DNA of 64,000 nucleotides from Ignavibacterium sp. (GTDB lineage Bacteria; Bacteroidota; Ignavibacteria; Ignavibacteriales; Ignavibacteriaceae): positions 1,798,001 to 1,862,000 of the forward strand of contig NZ_AP026678.1 of NCBI RefSeq assembly GCF_025998815.1, given 5' to 3'. The notes under the pieces were generated by a model. The model ran no database searches. It was not told the origin of the DNA and saw nothing but the letters and a program-made list of their open reading frames with translations. The position numbers and the translations under genes are program-made. The first letter of the stretch is position 1. Each line of letters begins with the position of its first letter. This document shows, in pieces, positions 35,400 through 45,523 of the stretch.

Positions 35400-36356
35400 C
35401 TACGGTCTGACGAAGTATGGAACGCCCCAGCTTTCCTGTTCAACAGGTGCGGAATCATCCAGTACAACCTGACCTGGCATTGCATTCAGGATTGCGTGGA
35501 AGAATCCCCGGTATTGATGAGTTTGAAAACTCTGTTCATAAACTTTATCGTAACCAGTTCCGTTAAAGGTAGAACTAACAAGAACAAATCTTTTCTTTGC
35601 TCTGTGAAGTCCTCTTGCATCAGCACCGAAAGTTAAAGTTACGAAATCATCTTGTTCATAAGCACTTGTTAGCTCAACTTTGATTGTTAGCTGAGAATTG
35701 CCTGGAACAACCGGGAAGTTTTTCCATCTCCACCAAAATCCCCATCTTCTATGGAGGTAATAATCATTCGGTGAATTGATTACTAATGTATCTCCGTTTG
35801 GCAGGAATACTGTCATTTTAGTAATGTCAATACTTTGAGGAGTATTTGTTCCACCTTCGGGTAATGAAACTGCTGCAAGAACCCAGTTTCGTTTTGGAAG
35901 TTCTGTATTTGCGATTTTAATGAATACAAGATTTCTGGTAACTGTTGATGTAAATGGTTTCTGAATTAATGTATCCGGCTCAGTTGATGTGGAATCATAC
36001 TTTGCAAGAATAAATAGAGTACCTTCAAAGGTTTTTGTTAATACTCCATAAGCAGTATCACCTTGAATATTAATATCAAGTACACGATTAACCAATCTCA
36101 TCTTTTGTCCGACTCTAACTGGATAAATTGGTGTATTAACTTTACCTATAATATCCATTACACCATCTTCATTATAATTTGGTTCAAAAGATGCGAGTAG
36201 TGAATCTTCATCAGCAATTTGAATCATTGCCTCTTTGTCAGTTTTTGGTTCGGAAGTTTCGAGTGATGATTCTTCCTGACAGCCGACGAAAAAAGAAATT
36301 AACGCCAATATTAAAAGTGGCAGTAAATTCTTCTTTACGAAATTTGTTCCTTTCAT
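35400..36356 (-). CDS. Hypothetical lipoprotein, 318 aa
   Basis: ATG 36356 follows AAGGAGATCG; an in-frame start at 36401 is less likely. The signal peptide has lipobox FVGC (residues about 22-25). The mature region is predicted beta-rich, with SIDITKMTVFLPNGDTLVIN and an aromatic stretch HRRWGFWWRWKNF. No family is recognised. It is monocistronic by the hairpin terminator behind it, and probably lies on the cell envelope. Confidence 0.75.
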   Translation of the reverse strand: MKGTNFVKKNLLPLLILALISFFVGCQEESSLETSEPKTDKEAMIQIADEDSLLASFEPNYNEDGVMDIIGKVNTPIYPVRVGQKMRLVNRVLDINIQGDTAYGVLTKTFEGTLFILAKYDSTSTEPDTLIQKPFTSTVTRNLVFIKIANTELPKRNWVLAAVSLPEGGTNTPQSIDITKMTVFLPNGDTLVINSPNDYYLHRRWGFWWRWKNFPVVPGNSQLTIKVELTSAYEQDDFVTLTFGADARGLHRAKKRFVLVSSTFNGTGYDKVYEQSFQTHQYRGFFHAILNAMPGQVVLDDSAPVEQESWGVPYFVRP

Positions 36357-36623
36357 TTTTCGATCTCCTTTTATTTGTTGATGATTTTTTTTCAAAAGCA
36401 CGTGATTACCTAAATAATAATTATGCCAGATTTAATTTTTAATTTTTCTTTTGATTATGAATTAAAATCAATATCTAAATCATTTTACAACCGCATGGAA
36501 TAACCAGCATTTCGCATGGATTATTAATTTCCAATCAAATTTTTTACTCATACAATATGAATTTGAATGATTTAATATCTATTTTAATAAAAGAAATTCA
36601 TCAGAGTCTTCAGCAGGAGAGAA

Positions 36624-38519
36624 ATGAAAAGTATTTTTACCACAATAGCATTCATCATTTTATTTTTCAATTTTTCATTGGCTCAGGGTTTACCCCTTCC
36701 TTTCGGACGCACAATAATTTTTTCTGGTTCTGGAAATTGTGCAATGTGTCATACCGGCGATGGAAATGTTCTATCACAAAACGGAGTTGATATTTCGCCA
36801 CCGACTTACTGGCGCTCAACTATGATGGCAAATTCTAGTAAAGATCCATTCTGGCGGGCAATGGTTGCAGAAGAAGTTCACAATTATCCACAACTTCAAC
36901 AGACTATTGAAACAACCTGTACAAGATGTCACGCACCTTTGGGCTACACTGAAGCTTTTTACAACGGACAAACTACTTACTCAATGAATCAACTTAAACA
37001 GGATCCTATTGCTAATGACGGAGTTAGTTGCACAGCCTGCCATCAGATAAAACCTGATAATTTTGGCTCACAAAATTCTTATTCAGGTCATTATGTAATT
37101 GAAAACGATAGCATTATTTATGGTCCATATGAAAACCCCGAGCTAACTTATATGCAAATGATTGTAAATTATACTCCCGTTTTCACAACACATATGAACA
37201 AATCAGAGCTTTGCGCAACCTGTCATACATTGTTCACTCCATATCTTGATAATCAGGGACAAATTGCCGGACAATTTCCTGAACAGACACCTTACCTCGA
37301 ATGGAAAAACAGTATTTACTCAGCTCAGAATATTCAATGTCAGGATTGTCATATGCCTGTTACAAATGATCCTATTGATATTGCAACAATTCCTCCAGCT
37401 CATCAGGTGTTACGAAGCCCGTATTGGAAACATGAATTTGTCGGTGGAAATGTTTATATGTTAAAAATGCTTCGGAACAATATTGACTCTTTGGGAATTA
37501 CGGCTTCTGTTGAAAATTTTGATTCTACAATTGCACGAGCTGAATATAATCTCACTCAGAAAGCATTAGAACTCGAGGTTTCTGAATCTTTTGAAAATGA
37601 CTCGTTAAATATTTTTGTGAAACTTACAAACAAAGCCGGACATAAACTTCCGGCTGGAATTCCATTCAGAAGAATGTGGATTCATCTTAAAGTTATTGAT
37701 GGTTCAAACAATATTGTTTTTGAATCAGGTAATTGGAATTCAAATGGAGAGATAATCGGATTAAATCAGGATTACGAACCTCATTATGATGTAGTAACAG
37801 ATCCTGATGAGATTCAGATTTATGAAGGAGTTATGATTGATGTTGATGGAAATGTTACGAACAGATTGTTGCGGGCTTCGCAATACATAAAAGATAACAG
37901 AATTCCTCCGCTTGGTTTTGTTTCAACTCATACTAGTTATGATACAACTGCAATTTTTGGCAATGCGTTGACTGATCCAAATTTCAACAGAGAGAATGGT
38001 TCTGATGGAAGCGGAAGCGATATTGTCACTTATAGAATTCCAGCTATGACAAATTCAAGCTATACAATTACTGCTGAAGTTTGTTTTCAATCTATCAAAC
38101 CAAAAGTTGTTGATTACCTTAGCAACATTAGTGAACCCGACATAGATAAATTCGTTTCGATGTATAACCAATTGCCTAACGAACCATTTGTGATGAAGTC
38201 AATAAATAAAACAGTCATAACAAATGTTAATGATGAATTGAATACTGCAAGTAAATTTATACTCAATCAGAATTATCCTAATCCATTTAATCCAACAACT
38301 AAAATCAGTTGGAGGTCGCCATTTAACAGTTGGCAAACCTTAAAGGTTTATGATATGCTTGGAAATGAAATCACCGCTCTTGTTAATGATTATAGAACTT
38401 CAGGGAATTATGAAATTGAATTTGATGCAACCAAGTATAATCTTCCCAGCGGAATTTATTTATATAAATTACAAGCAGGACAATACATTGCAGTTAAAAA
38501 GTTTGTTTTGATGAAATAA
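36624..38519 (+). CDS. Secreted five-heme cytochrome c with T9SS sorting domain
   Basis: The signal peptide MKSIFTTIAFIILFFNFSLA precedes five CxxCH heme motifs at residues 39-43, 99-103, 136-140, 197-201 and 239-243, resembling the cytochrome c554/multiheme family. After a beta-rich middle, the tail from about residue 550 is a T9SS sorting domain (NYPNPFNPTTKISW, VYDMLGNEITALVN, KKFVLMK). Heme attachment in the periplasm plus T9SS export would put a multiheme electron carrier on the cell surface. AGGAGAG precedes the ATG. It starts a plus-strand redox gene cluster. Confidence 0.9.
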   Translation: MKSIFTTIAFIILFFNFSLAQGLPLPFGRTIIFSGSGNCAMCHTGDGNVLSQNGVDISPPTYWRSTMMANSSKDPFWRAMVAEEVHNYPQLQQTIETTCTRCHAPLGYTEAFYNGQTTYSMNQLKQDPIANDGVSCTACHQIKPDNFGSQNSYSGHYVIENDSIIYGPYENPELTYMQMIVNYTPVFTTHMNKSELCATCHTLFTPYLDNQGQIAGQFPEQTPYLEWKNSIYSAQNIQCQDCHMPVTNDPIDIATIPPAHQVLRSPYWKHEFVGGNVYMLKMLRNNIDSLGITASVENFDSTIARAEYNLTQKALELEVSESFENDSLNIFVKLTNKAGHKLPAGIPFRRMWIHLKVIDGSNNIVFESGNWNSNGEIIGLNQDYEPHYDVVTDPDEIQIYEGVMIDVDGNVTNRLLRASQYIKDNRIPPLGFVSTHTSYDTTAIFGNALTDPNFNRENGSDGSGSDIVTYRIPAMTNSSYTITAEVCFQSIKPKVVDYLSNISEPDIDKFVSMYNQLPNEPFVMKSINKTVITNVNDELNTASKFILNQNYPNPFNPTTKISWRSPFNSWQTLKVYDMLGNEITALVNDYRTSGNYEIEFDATKYNLPSGIYLYKLQAGQYIAVKKFVLMK

Positions 38520-38573
38520 AATTGTGCGCAAAAAAATATTAAACTATTTTTCTGAAGAAATAATAAATTGCTT

Positions 38574-39401
38574 ATGAAATTATTAAATAGATTAATAGTA
38601 TTTATCTTTTTAATCGGACTACTTTCCTGTGAAACAAACCCTCCAACCGCTCCAAATAAAATTAGTCTGAAGACCGGCGAAGTTCTTGTCAATATTAATT
38701 TTACTGAAAAGAGAAATCTTTCCGCAACTAAAATTGTTCAGATTGAAGACTTTGCAAATGTAAGTTGTACGCCTTGTCTTATATCAAATAAAATAATTGA
38801 ATCTTTAAGCAAACATTCAGAGTACAGTGATAGAATAAAGGTTATCAAATTCCCAACTAACTTCCCTTCGCCTGTTGACCCGATGTACCTTACAGCAAAA
38901 GAATTTTGCGATTACAGAATGAGTTTTTATCAGATTCTTTTTGCACCGACAATAATTATTGATGGAATTTTAAGACCTGTTCCTACTGATTCGAACCAAA
39001 TTAAAAATGCAATACTGCAAAGATTACAGACAGCAAGTAATTTCTGGATTTCTGACTCCAGTGAAGTAATAAATAATGGTTTATTTGTCAACATCAATGT
39101 AGAGACTTCTAATATTAATAATCCTGAACTTGAAAATCTTATCTTAAGAATAGCACTTGTTGAAACAGAAGTTAATTACTCAACACCTCCCGGCTCAAAT
39201 GGTGAGACTAAATTTTATGATGTTGTCAGAAACATTTTGCCTTCCAATGACGGATACAAGTTGTCTGAAATAAAAGGACATTTATCATTTCAATTTGAAA
39301 ACTCAATTGATTCAACCTGGAATCTTAATAGAATCAGAGCTGTCACTTTTATTCAGAATGCTAATACCAAGGAGATAATTCAATCTTGTGTTCATAACTA
39401 A
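38574..39401 (+). CDS. Omp28-like lipoprotein with thioredoxin-fold CxxC
   Basis: ATG 38574 gives 275 aa; a TTG at 38568 is also in frame. The lipobox is LLSC (Cys19). The thioredoxin-like part begins IEDFANVSCTPCLISN (Cys65, Cys68), then FPSPVDPMYL and FAPTIIIDGILRP, the pattern of Omp28-related outer-membrane proteins. It is probably a surface or periplasmic thiol-redox protein or carrier. It shares family features with the next gene, so the two are paralogous partners. Confidence 0.82.
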   Translation: MKLLNRLIVFIFLIGLLSCETNPPTAPNKISLKTGEVLVNINFTEKRNLSATKIVQIEDFANVSCTPCLISNKIIESLSKHSEYSDRIKVIKFPTNFPSPVDPMYLTAKEFCDYRMSFYQILFAPTIIIDGILRPVPTDSNQIKNAILQRLQTASNFWISDSSEVINNGLFVNINVETSNINNPELENLILRIALVETEVNYSTPPGSNGETKFYDVVRNILPSNDGYKLSEIKGHLSFQFENSIDSTWNLNRIRAVTFIQNANTKEIIQSCVHN

Positions 39402-39429
39402 ATAATTAAATTACAGAGGAGGGTTCACT

Positions 39430-41721
39430 ATGAAAAAACTATTTCTACTTCTTTTGGTTTCATTGTGTTGTACTTTTCTTTCCTATTCTCAGGTGAAAGT
39501 ACAGTTTAACACAATAAACGGTTACGGTAATAATCTTTATATCGATAATGTTACTATCGGAAATCGTTTCGATAGTGATGTAGCAGTAGTTGGAATTTTA
39601 AATATTGATCCGGACACAAGCTTTACAGTTGGCTCAAATCCAATTACAGTTGCACCGCAGGTTGCATTTATTAATCTTGGCAGAAATAATATCACAACTT
39701 CTTTTACAGTAACCATGCAGGTCAATCCAGGAGGTTATGTAAGCAATAAATCAATCAATTCATTAAGCAGTGGACAATCCACTACTGTAACATTTGATAA
39801 TCTTACTATTACACCAAGTCAGGCAATTAATATTACAGTTAATGCTAATTTATCCGGTGACCAGAACACATCCAATAATTCTTTAACTCAATACACATTG
39901 TTTTTACCAGGTTATCAGAGAAATGTTTTACTCGAAGAATGGACAAGCTCAACTTGCGGACCCTGTGCAGCAAATAATCCGACAATTGATGCATTCATTG
40001 CTGCAAGATTTGATTCTTTGGTTGCTGTAAAATATCATATGAACTGGCCATCACCAGGAAATGATCCGATGTATCTTTATAACCCTCAGCAGGCAAATGA
40101 CAGACGATTTTATTATGGTGTAAATGCAGTTCCACATGTAATTATGGATGGTATAGTTAATCCATCATACCCATATTCAAATCCACCGAGTTTGCCAAAC
40201 GCTTTTTATCCAAGAAAGAGTGTTGGAACTCCATTAGCTTTATCAGTTACTAACACAAGACTTCCCGGTGATACAATTCAGGCAGATGTAACATTACAAA
40301 TTGGTCATCAATTGCCTGCAGGACAATATTATCTCAGAGTTCACGCTGTTGAAAGACATATTCATTACAACACCGCACCGGGAACAAATGGTGAGACCGA
40401 CTTTTATGATGTATTCAGAAGAGCTTTTCCGAATTCAACCGGGACACCTATTCCAACCGCACCAGGCACATATAATTTTACATTTAAGTATCCGCTTGAT
40501 ATGGCTGTTTGGGTTGATAGCATGATTTATACTGCTGTTTTTGTTCAGAATGATGCAAACAAAGAAGTTCTTAATGCAGCAAAATCCAGAAATTATCTCG
40601 AGGCAACTTATGTTAACACTGGTTTTGATCAGCCATTTGTTCAAAAACCAATTGTTGCATTTGATTTTATTGAAAGTTCAAGAAACTTTTTGATTGAAAA
40701 TCCTCAAAGTGTTTTGAGCAACTACTTCTACTATGAATTATTTGATGGTACATTCCCTTCGCCGGGTTGGACTATAAACAATCCTGATGGAGGAATTACA
40801 TTTGCACAATTTGAGGGTGCAAATGGACCGTCATTCGGAGGGACTAAATCAGTTAGAATGGAATTCTATTCATATAGTTCTACCAATCAGAATGATTTTC
40901 TTTATTCTCCGGTTTATAATGGTCTGAATGAAGTTGATTCAGTAAAATTTGATTGGGCTTACGCTCAATACTCCTCAGCTTATGTTGATCGTTTAATTGT
41001 AAAACTTTCACTCGATGGTGGCGCTACTTATCCGCATGTTATTTTTGATAAATCCGGAGCTCAATTAGCAACCGCACCAACCACAACCAATGCATTTGTT
41101 CCTAATGCAAATCAGTGGCAAACATTTTCATATCCTCTTGCTCAGGTTATTCCTGTTGAACTTTCAACCTTTAATGCGAAAGCAAATGGTTTGGATGTTG
41201 AGTTGAGCTGGACAACTTCAACTGAAATGAACAATTATGGTTTCGAAATACAAAGGAAAGCATCGGATGATTTTATTACAGTGGGTTTTGTAAAAGGAAA
41301 CGGTTCAACCACTGAAATAAAACACTACAACTTCACTGACAGAGAATTGAATGAAGGAAGTTACACTTATCGCTTAAAACAGATTGATTATAGCGGTGCT
41401 TATCACTTTTCAGATGAAATTGAAGTCGATGTAACCGGACCAAAAGTATTTTTCATCGAGCAGAATTATCCAAATCCGTTTAATCCATCAACAAAAATCA
41501 GATTCAATCTTGCTGTTAATTCAAAAGTCTCTCTTAAAGTTTATAATCTGATAGGAGAAGAAGTTGCAGAATTATTGAATGGTCAGATGAATGCAGGAAA
41601 ACAGGAAGTTGAATTCAATGCTATCAATCTAAACAGCGGAGTTTATATCTATAAGCTCGAAGCAACAGGTGAAGATGGTTCTTCATTCGTTTCAGCAAAG
41701 AAGATGACTTTAATTAAGTAA
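39430..41721 (+). CDS. Omp28/thioredoxin-like secreted protein with T9SS sorting domain
   Basis: It has a signal peptide (MKKLFLLLLVSLCCTFLSYS), an N-terminal beta domain, and a thioredoxin-like Omp28 block with WTSSTCGPCAANN (Cys176, Cys179), NWPSPGNDPMYL and VPHVIMDGI. The C-terminal half is beta-rich (LSTFNAKANGLDVELSW) and ends in the sorting domain NYPNPFNPSTKIRF ... KKMTLIK. GAGGAGGG precedes the ATG. It likely acts as a surface disulfide or redox protein with the neighbouring cytochrome. A hairpin terminator follows. Confidence 0.87.
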   Translation: MKKLFLLLLVSLCCTFLSYSQVKVQFNTINGYGNNLYIDNVTIGNRFDSDVAVVGILNIDPDTSFTVGSNPITVAPQVAFINLGRNNITTSFTVTMQVNPGGYVSNKSINSLSSGQSTTVTFDNLTITPSQAINITVNANLSGDQNTSNNSLTQYTLFLPGYQRNVLLEEWTSSTCGPCAANNPTIDAFIAARFDSLVAVKYHMNWPSPGNDPMYLYNPQQANDRRFYYGVNAVPHVIMDGIVNPSYPYSNPPSLPNAFYPRKSVGTPLALSVTNTRLPGDTIQADVTLQIGHQLPAGQYYLRVHAVERHIHYNTAPGTNGETDFYDVFRRAFPNSTGTPIPTAPGTYNFTFKYPLDMAVWVDSMIYTAVFVQNDANKEVLNAAKSRNYLEATYVNTGFDQPFVQKPIVAFDFIESSRNFLIENPQSVLSNYFYYELFDGTFPSPGWTINNPDGGITFAQFEGANGPSFGGTKSVRMEFYSYSSTNQNDFLYSPVYNGLNEVDSVKFDWAYAQYSSAYVDRLIVKLSLDGGATYPHVIFDKSGAQLATAPTTTNAFVPNANQWQTFSYPLAQVIPVELSTFNAKANGLDVELSWTTSTEMNNYGFEIQRKASDDFITVGFVKGNGSTTEIKHYNFTDRELNEGSYTYRLKQIDYSGAYHFSDEIEVDVTGPKVFFIEQNYPNPFNPSTKIRFNLAVNSKVSLKVYNLIGEEVAELLNGQMNAGKQEVEFNAINLNSGVYIYKLEATGEDGSSFVSAKKMTLIK

Positions 41722-41729
41722 AAAATTTT

Positions 41730-41777
41730 GAGGTTGTTCCTGAATATCAGATAAATCTTTTATTTCGGAACAACCTC
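41730..41777 (+). terminator. Hairpin terminator
   Basis: GAGGTTGTTCC (41730-41740) and GGAACAACCTC (41767-41777) form a perfect 11-bp stem with a 26-base loop. It is followed by a short A-run and then TTTTTT. It separates the 763-aa gene from the next T9SS gene. Confidence 0.65.
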
Positions 41778-41808
41778 TTCCTAAAAAAATTTTTTGGAGA
41801 ATTGTGAT

Positions 41809-42534
41809 ATGAGATTTTCTTATTTATTTACCATTTCGATTTTTATTTCTTTAAAAATATTTGCGCAGGATATTTCCTTTATTCCAAGAGAAACATCAGT
41901 TAACGATACAATCGGTGACGAAGTTGTAATTTATATTGATCTCACAAACATTTCTCAGGCAGAGCAAACTGTTTTTGTTGTTCGCACAATTAACCAAATG
42001 CCCAACGGTTGGAGTACTTCATTGTGTTTTGATTATTGTTATCCTGATTGGATGGATAGCATAGCAACAACCCAAACTTATGGTAGCAGTCCTTTGCAAC
42101 CTGGTGAGTCAAGAGAAGTATCTGTTCATTTTTTTACTAACAATGCTCCAAATACCGGAATGGTTCAATTGCAGGCAGGAACTTTCAGAAATCCCGATCA
42201 AAGGATAACTGTTGAATTACAAGCTTCTACATTTGATCCAACCTCTGTTGAAGATGAAGTTAATTCGATTACTAACTTTAATCTTGAGCAAAACTATCCA
42301 AACCCGTTTAATCCAGCCACTAAAATCAGATGGCAATCACCAATAAGCGGTTGGCAAACATTAAAAGTATATGATTTGCTTGGTAATGAAATTTCAACTT
42401 TAGTTAATGAGGAAAAACCTGCGGGCAATCACGAACTGATATTTAATGCCTCTGACTTACCAAGCGGAATTTATTTCTATCGCCTTACTGTTGGTGCTTT
42501 TTCTCAATCTAAAGCTATGATATTGGAGAAATAA
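41809..42534 (+). CDS. Small secreted protein with T9SS sorting domain
   Basis: The 241-aa protein has a signal peptide (MRFSYLFTISIFISLKIFAQ) and a single beta-sandwich domain (VNDTIGDEVVIYIDLTNIS, LQPGESREVSVHFFT) resembling domains that precede T9SS tails. The sorting domain is NYPNPFNPATKIRW ... KAMILEK. A TTG at 41794 is the first in-frame start, but ATG 41809 with GGAG about 9 bases upstream is better. It is followed after 4 bases by the TlpA-like gene. Confidence 0.83.
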   Translation: MRFSYLFTISIFISLKIFAQDISFIPRETSVNDTIGDEVVIYIDLTNISQAEQTVFVVRTINQMPNGWSTSLCFDYCYPDWMDSIATTQTYGSSPLQPGESREVSVHFFTNNAPNTGMVQLQAGTFRNPDQRITVELQASTFDPTSVEDEVNSITNFNLEQNYPNPFNPATKIRWQSPISGWQTLKVYDLLGNEISTLVNEEKPAGNHELIFNASDLPSGIYFYRLTVGAFSQSKAMILEK

Positions 42535-42538
42535 TCTG

Positions 42539-43036
42539 ATGAAAAAAATAATTCTAATTTTATTCATCTCTATTCCGTTTTTCTCCTTTGCACAAGATGA
42601 ACTTTCACAGGGCAAGACTGCACCAAATTTCAAACTTGAAAGTCTTGATGGAAATAATTTTGAACTTACACAAGCACTGGGAAAAGGACCTGTGTTGCTA
42701 AGCTTTTGGGCAACCTGGTGTAAACCCTGTATGGAAGAGATGAATGAGTTTAACAAAATTTATGAAGAGTTAAAGGAAAAAGGTTTTACGCTTCTGGCAA
42801 TTTCAACCGATAATGAAAAAACTATTGCCAAAGTAAAACCACTTGTAAAATCCAAAGGTTATAACTTTACGGTTTTGCTTGACAAAAATTCTGATGTCGC
42901 CAGAAAATACTATGCACAGCAAATTCCTTATTCTGTCCTGATTGACAAAGATGGAAAAATAGTTTCGTCGCATATGGGTTATATGAAAGGCGACGAAAAA
43001 AAATTGCGTGAGAAAATTTTGTCGCTCCTAAAATAA
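42539..43036 (+). CDS. TlpA-family thiol-disulfide oxidoreductase
   Basis: It has a signal peptide (MKKIILILFISIPFFSFAQ) and an AhpC/TlpA-type thioredoxin domain with active site WATWCKPCMEEM (Cys61, Cys64) and cis-proline IPYSVLIDKDG. Such periplasmic thioredoxins keep cysteines reduced, for example apocytochrome c before heme attachment. That fits the multiheme cytochrome and Omp28 genes upstream. The length of 165 aa is normal. The barrel gene follows closely. Confidence 0.92.
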   Translation: MKKIILILFISIPFFSFAQDELSQGKTAPNFKLESLDGNNFELTQALGKGPVLLSFWATWCKPCMEEMNEFNKIYEELKEKGFTLLAISTDNEKTIAKVKPLVKSKGYNFTVLLDKNSDVARKYYAQQIPYSVLIDKDGKIVSSHMGYMKGDEKKLREKILSLLK

Positions 43037-43063
43037 TTTTCATTCACAAAATTGTTGATCAAA

Positions 43064-44605
43064 ATGTTGAAGCAAATTTTCATTCATTCCTCATTTCTTG
43101 TTTTTTTAACTGCAATAAGTTTCGCTCAATCCGATGATTCGTGGTTTTTGTTACCCGAAGGTTTGGGAGTTCAGAATCATTTAGAATATTCGTTTAATGT
43201 AGATACCAAAAGAGAAATTTTTGAAAACTGGACTAATGTTGATTATATGAAAGGTATTTTTGCTGCCGGATTTAGATTCGAAGCATTTCAACCAAATGAT
43301 CCTGACCCATCAATCAGCAGAGGCAAAGTTCGTTATGCCGATATTGCTTATAAATACATCTCACTTGATATTGGCGACCTTGATAAAGGAGTTAAAATAA
43401 CTGCAGGAAATTTTTATACTTTGTTTGGAAGAGGAATGATTCTGAAAAGTTATGAAGACAGAAATATAAGAATTGACAACAATCTCATTGGAGTTAAAGC
43501 AGAAGGTCATCTTTATGATTTTCATCTTACTGCTTTATCGGGTTCTGCAGCAAATTCACAAAACCTTAGAAAAGATATTCTTCACGCAGTTGATATTTCC
43601 TATCGTGGTCTAAACTTTTTGAAATTAGGATTTACTCACGCTGCCAATTTACCGGAGGATGAATCAAGTTCTAAAACAAGTTTATCCTCTTTGCGACTGG
43701 AACCAACAATCTGGAATTTCGATTTCTATTTTGAATTCGGAATTAAGCAAAACCCGGACATTCAAAGGAATGTTTTTGACAGTGAAGAATCAATTATTGG
43801 GAAAGGATTTTATGGTAATACGAATTTTTATTACGGACCATTAGCAATAACCGGCGAATATAAGTTATACGATAATTTTGCATTCACCTCAAGTGATGGA
43901 ACAATTTTTTACAATACTCCTCCATCGCTTAGAAAAGAATATACATATTTATTGCTGAACAGACATCCCTCACCACTTGATCAGTCAAACGAAAAAGGTT
44001 TTCAGATTGAAGTCAATTACACACTTGATGATGAAACTAATTTTCAAACAAGTTATGGCCTTACCCAAACTCTTCCACGAAGTTCATATTTTCAAAGAGT
44101 AAATGGTTTTGATCTTGAGACAGTTACTCAGTTCAAAGAATTTTTCGTACAGGCATATCATTCCTGGAACGATGAGATCAACACAACTCTTTCATTGGGT
44201 TACAATGAAGAGCTTTCCTCAAACACAAAAAATTTAACTCCTGTTTTTGAAGGGAAATATTATTTCGGCGAAGTAAACACTCTAAAACTAATTCTGGAAC
44301 ATCAACACACTAAAAACCGAATTACATCCGAGAAATATTTTTCTGATGTAATTTCTATTGAATATTTACGCTCACCTTTGTTTAATGTTGCCTGGGTTAG
44401 TGAAATCCAGACAAAAGAACCTGAAGAAGGAAAAACAATACGTAAAGTCTGGAGCTTTGTGCAATTCGGATATAAAATTTCCTCGCACACTGACTTAAGT
44501 TTATTGATTGGCTCAAGGCAAGCTGGTAACATCTGTATTGGTGGTGTCTGTCGTTTCGAACCTGAATTCAAAGGAATTGAATTCAAGATGTTAACCAGAT
44601 TATAA
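43064..44605 (+). CDS. Outer-membrane beta-barrel protein (DUF6029-like)
   Basis: ATG 43064 gives 513 aa; a TTG at 43052 is also in frame. The signal peptide ends AISFAQ. The protein is built of amphipathic beta strands and has YISLDIGDLDKGVKITAGNF, FYTLFGRGMILKSYEDRNIR and a barrel-like C-terminus. It resembles DUF6029 proteins that sit beside TlpA and Omp28 genes in Bacteroidota. It could be the outer-membrane partner for the redox proteins. Transport or electron-transfer function is inferred from neighbours only. Confidence 0.72.
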   Translation: MLKQIFIHSSFLVFLTAISFAQSDDSWFLLPEGLGVQNHLEYSFNVDTKREIFENWTNVDYMKGIFAAGFRFEAFQPNDPDPSISRGKVRYADIAYKYISLDIGDLDKGVKITAGNFYTLFGRGMILKSYEDRNIRIDNNLIGVKAEGHLYDFHLTALSGSAANSQNLRKDILHAVDISYRGLNFLKLGFTHAANLPEDESSSKTSLSSLRLEPTIWNFDFYFEFGIKQNPDIQRNVFDSEESIIGKGFYGNTNFYYGPLAITGEYKLYDNFAFTSSDGTIFYNTPPSLRKEYTYLLLNRHPSPLDQSNEKGFQIEVNYTLDDETNFQTSYGLTQTLPRSSYFQRVNGFDLETVTQFKEFFVQAYHSWNDEINTTLSLGYNEELSSNTKNLTPVFEGKYYFGEVNTLKLILEHQHTKNRITSEKYFSDVISIEYLRSPLFNVAWVSEIQTKEPEEGKTIRKVWSFVQFGYKISSHTDLSLLIGSRQAGNICIGGVCRFEPEFKGIEFKMLTRL

Positions 44606-44699
44606 AACTCAATTCTACTAAGTGAAAATATTCTAACCTTTTGTTTCTTTTGCTTTATTTTTCGACTTCAAAAAAATTTGTTCAGTTTGTTAACAGAGT

Positions 44700-45341
44700 A
44701 TGCGTCGAAAAGGAAGAAAGCAAAAAGAAGTAAGAACTTTTCCTAATGTTTTCCACGGAAATCTGGAAACTATTTCCGAATCAGTTCAGAAATATTTTAA
44801 TAACAAGCATCCCATTGTACTCGAACTTGGTTGCGGCAACGGAGAATATACTTTAGCACTTGCACAAAAATATCCTGACAAGAATTTTATTGGTGTTGAT
44901 GTAAAAGGAAGCCGAATCTGGACCGGCGCGAAAAAAGCATTAAACCTTTCAATCATTAATGCTGCGTTTATCATTACATACATTGACCGATTATTTCTCG
45001 TTTTCAAAAATCCTGTTGTAGAAGAAATATGGATACCTTTTCCAAATCCGTTTCCACTCAGAAAAAGTATTAAGCAAAGATTAGTTCACAAAAGATTTAT
45101 TGATGTTTACAGAAAAACCTGTTTGCCAAAAGCCAGAATTCATCTTAAAACTGATGACGAAACATTATATAGTTATGCTCTTAAAGTGATAGAAGAAGAA
45201 AATCTGAAACTGATTGCTGCAACTGATGATCTTTACAATTCAGAGTTTTATAAAGATGAACTGAAAATTCAAACAAAGTATGAAATACAGCATCTTCATG
45301 ATGGAAAGAAAATCAAGTATATATGTTTTTCTTTAACTTAA
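44700..45341 (+). CDS. trmB: tRNA (guanine-N7)-methyltransferase
   Basis: TrmB forms m7G46 in tRNA. The SAM-binding motif ELGCGNGEYTLALAQKYPDK and FIGVDVKGSRIW are clear, and RIHLKTDDETLYSYALKVI matches the C-terminal family block. The usual DPWPK-type substrate motif reads IPFPNPFPLRKS, with Asn in place of the conserved Asp. Length of 213 aa is normal. It stands alone, 94 bases after the barrel gene. Confidence 0.88.
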   Translation: MRRKGRKQKEVRTFPNVFHGNLETISESVQKYFNNKHPIVLELGCGNGEYTLALAQKYPDKNFIGVDVKGSRIWTGAKKALNLSIINAAFIITYIDRLFLVFKNPVVEEIWIPFPNPFPLRKSIKQRLVHKRFIDVYRKTCLPKARIHLKTDDETLYSYALKVIEEENLKLIAATDDLYNSEFYKDELKIQTKYEIQHLHDGKKIKYICFSLT

Positions 45342-45523
45342 ATTATTTTCAAATATTTGACTATTCAAAAGAAAAAATACAGGAATTATGTACAATTTCT
45401 GCACTCTGAGAACTTTGAAACCTACAAATTAATATAGCAATACAACCCAATTTTTATTTTTTAGAAGAGTGGCTTTCTTTATTTTAGTTCTGATAAAATT
45501 GAATTTTGGATGGAGATACTCAA

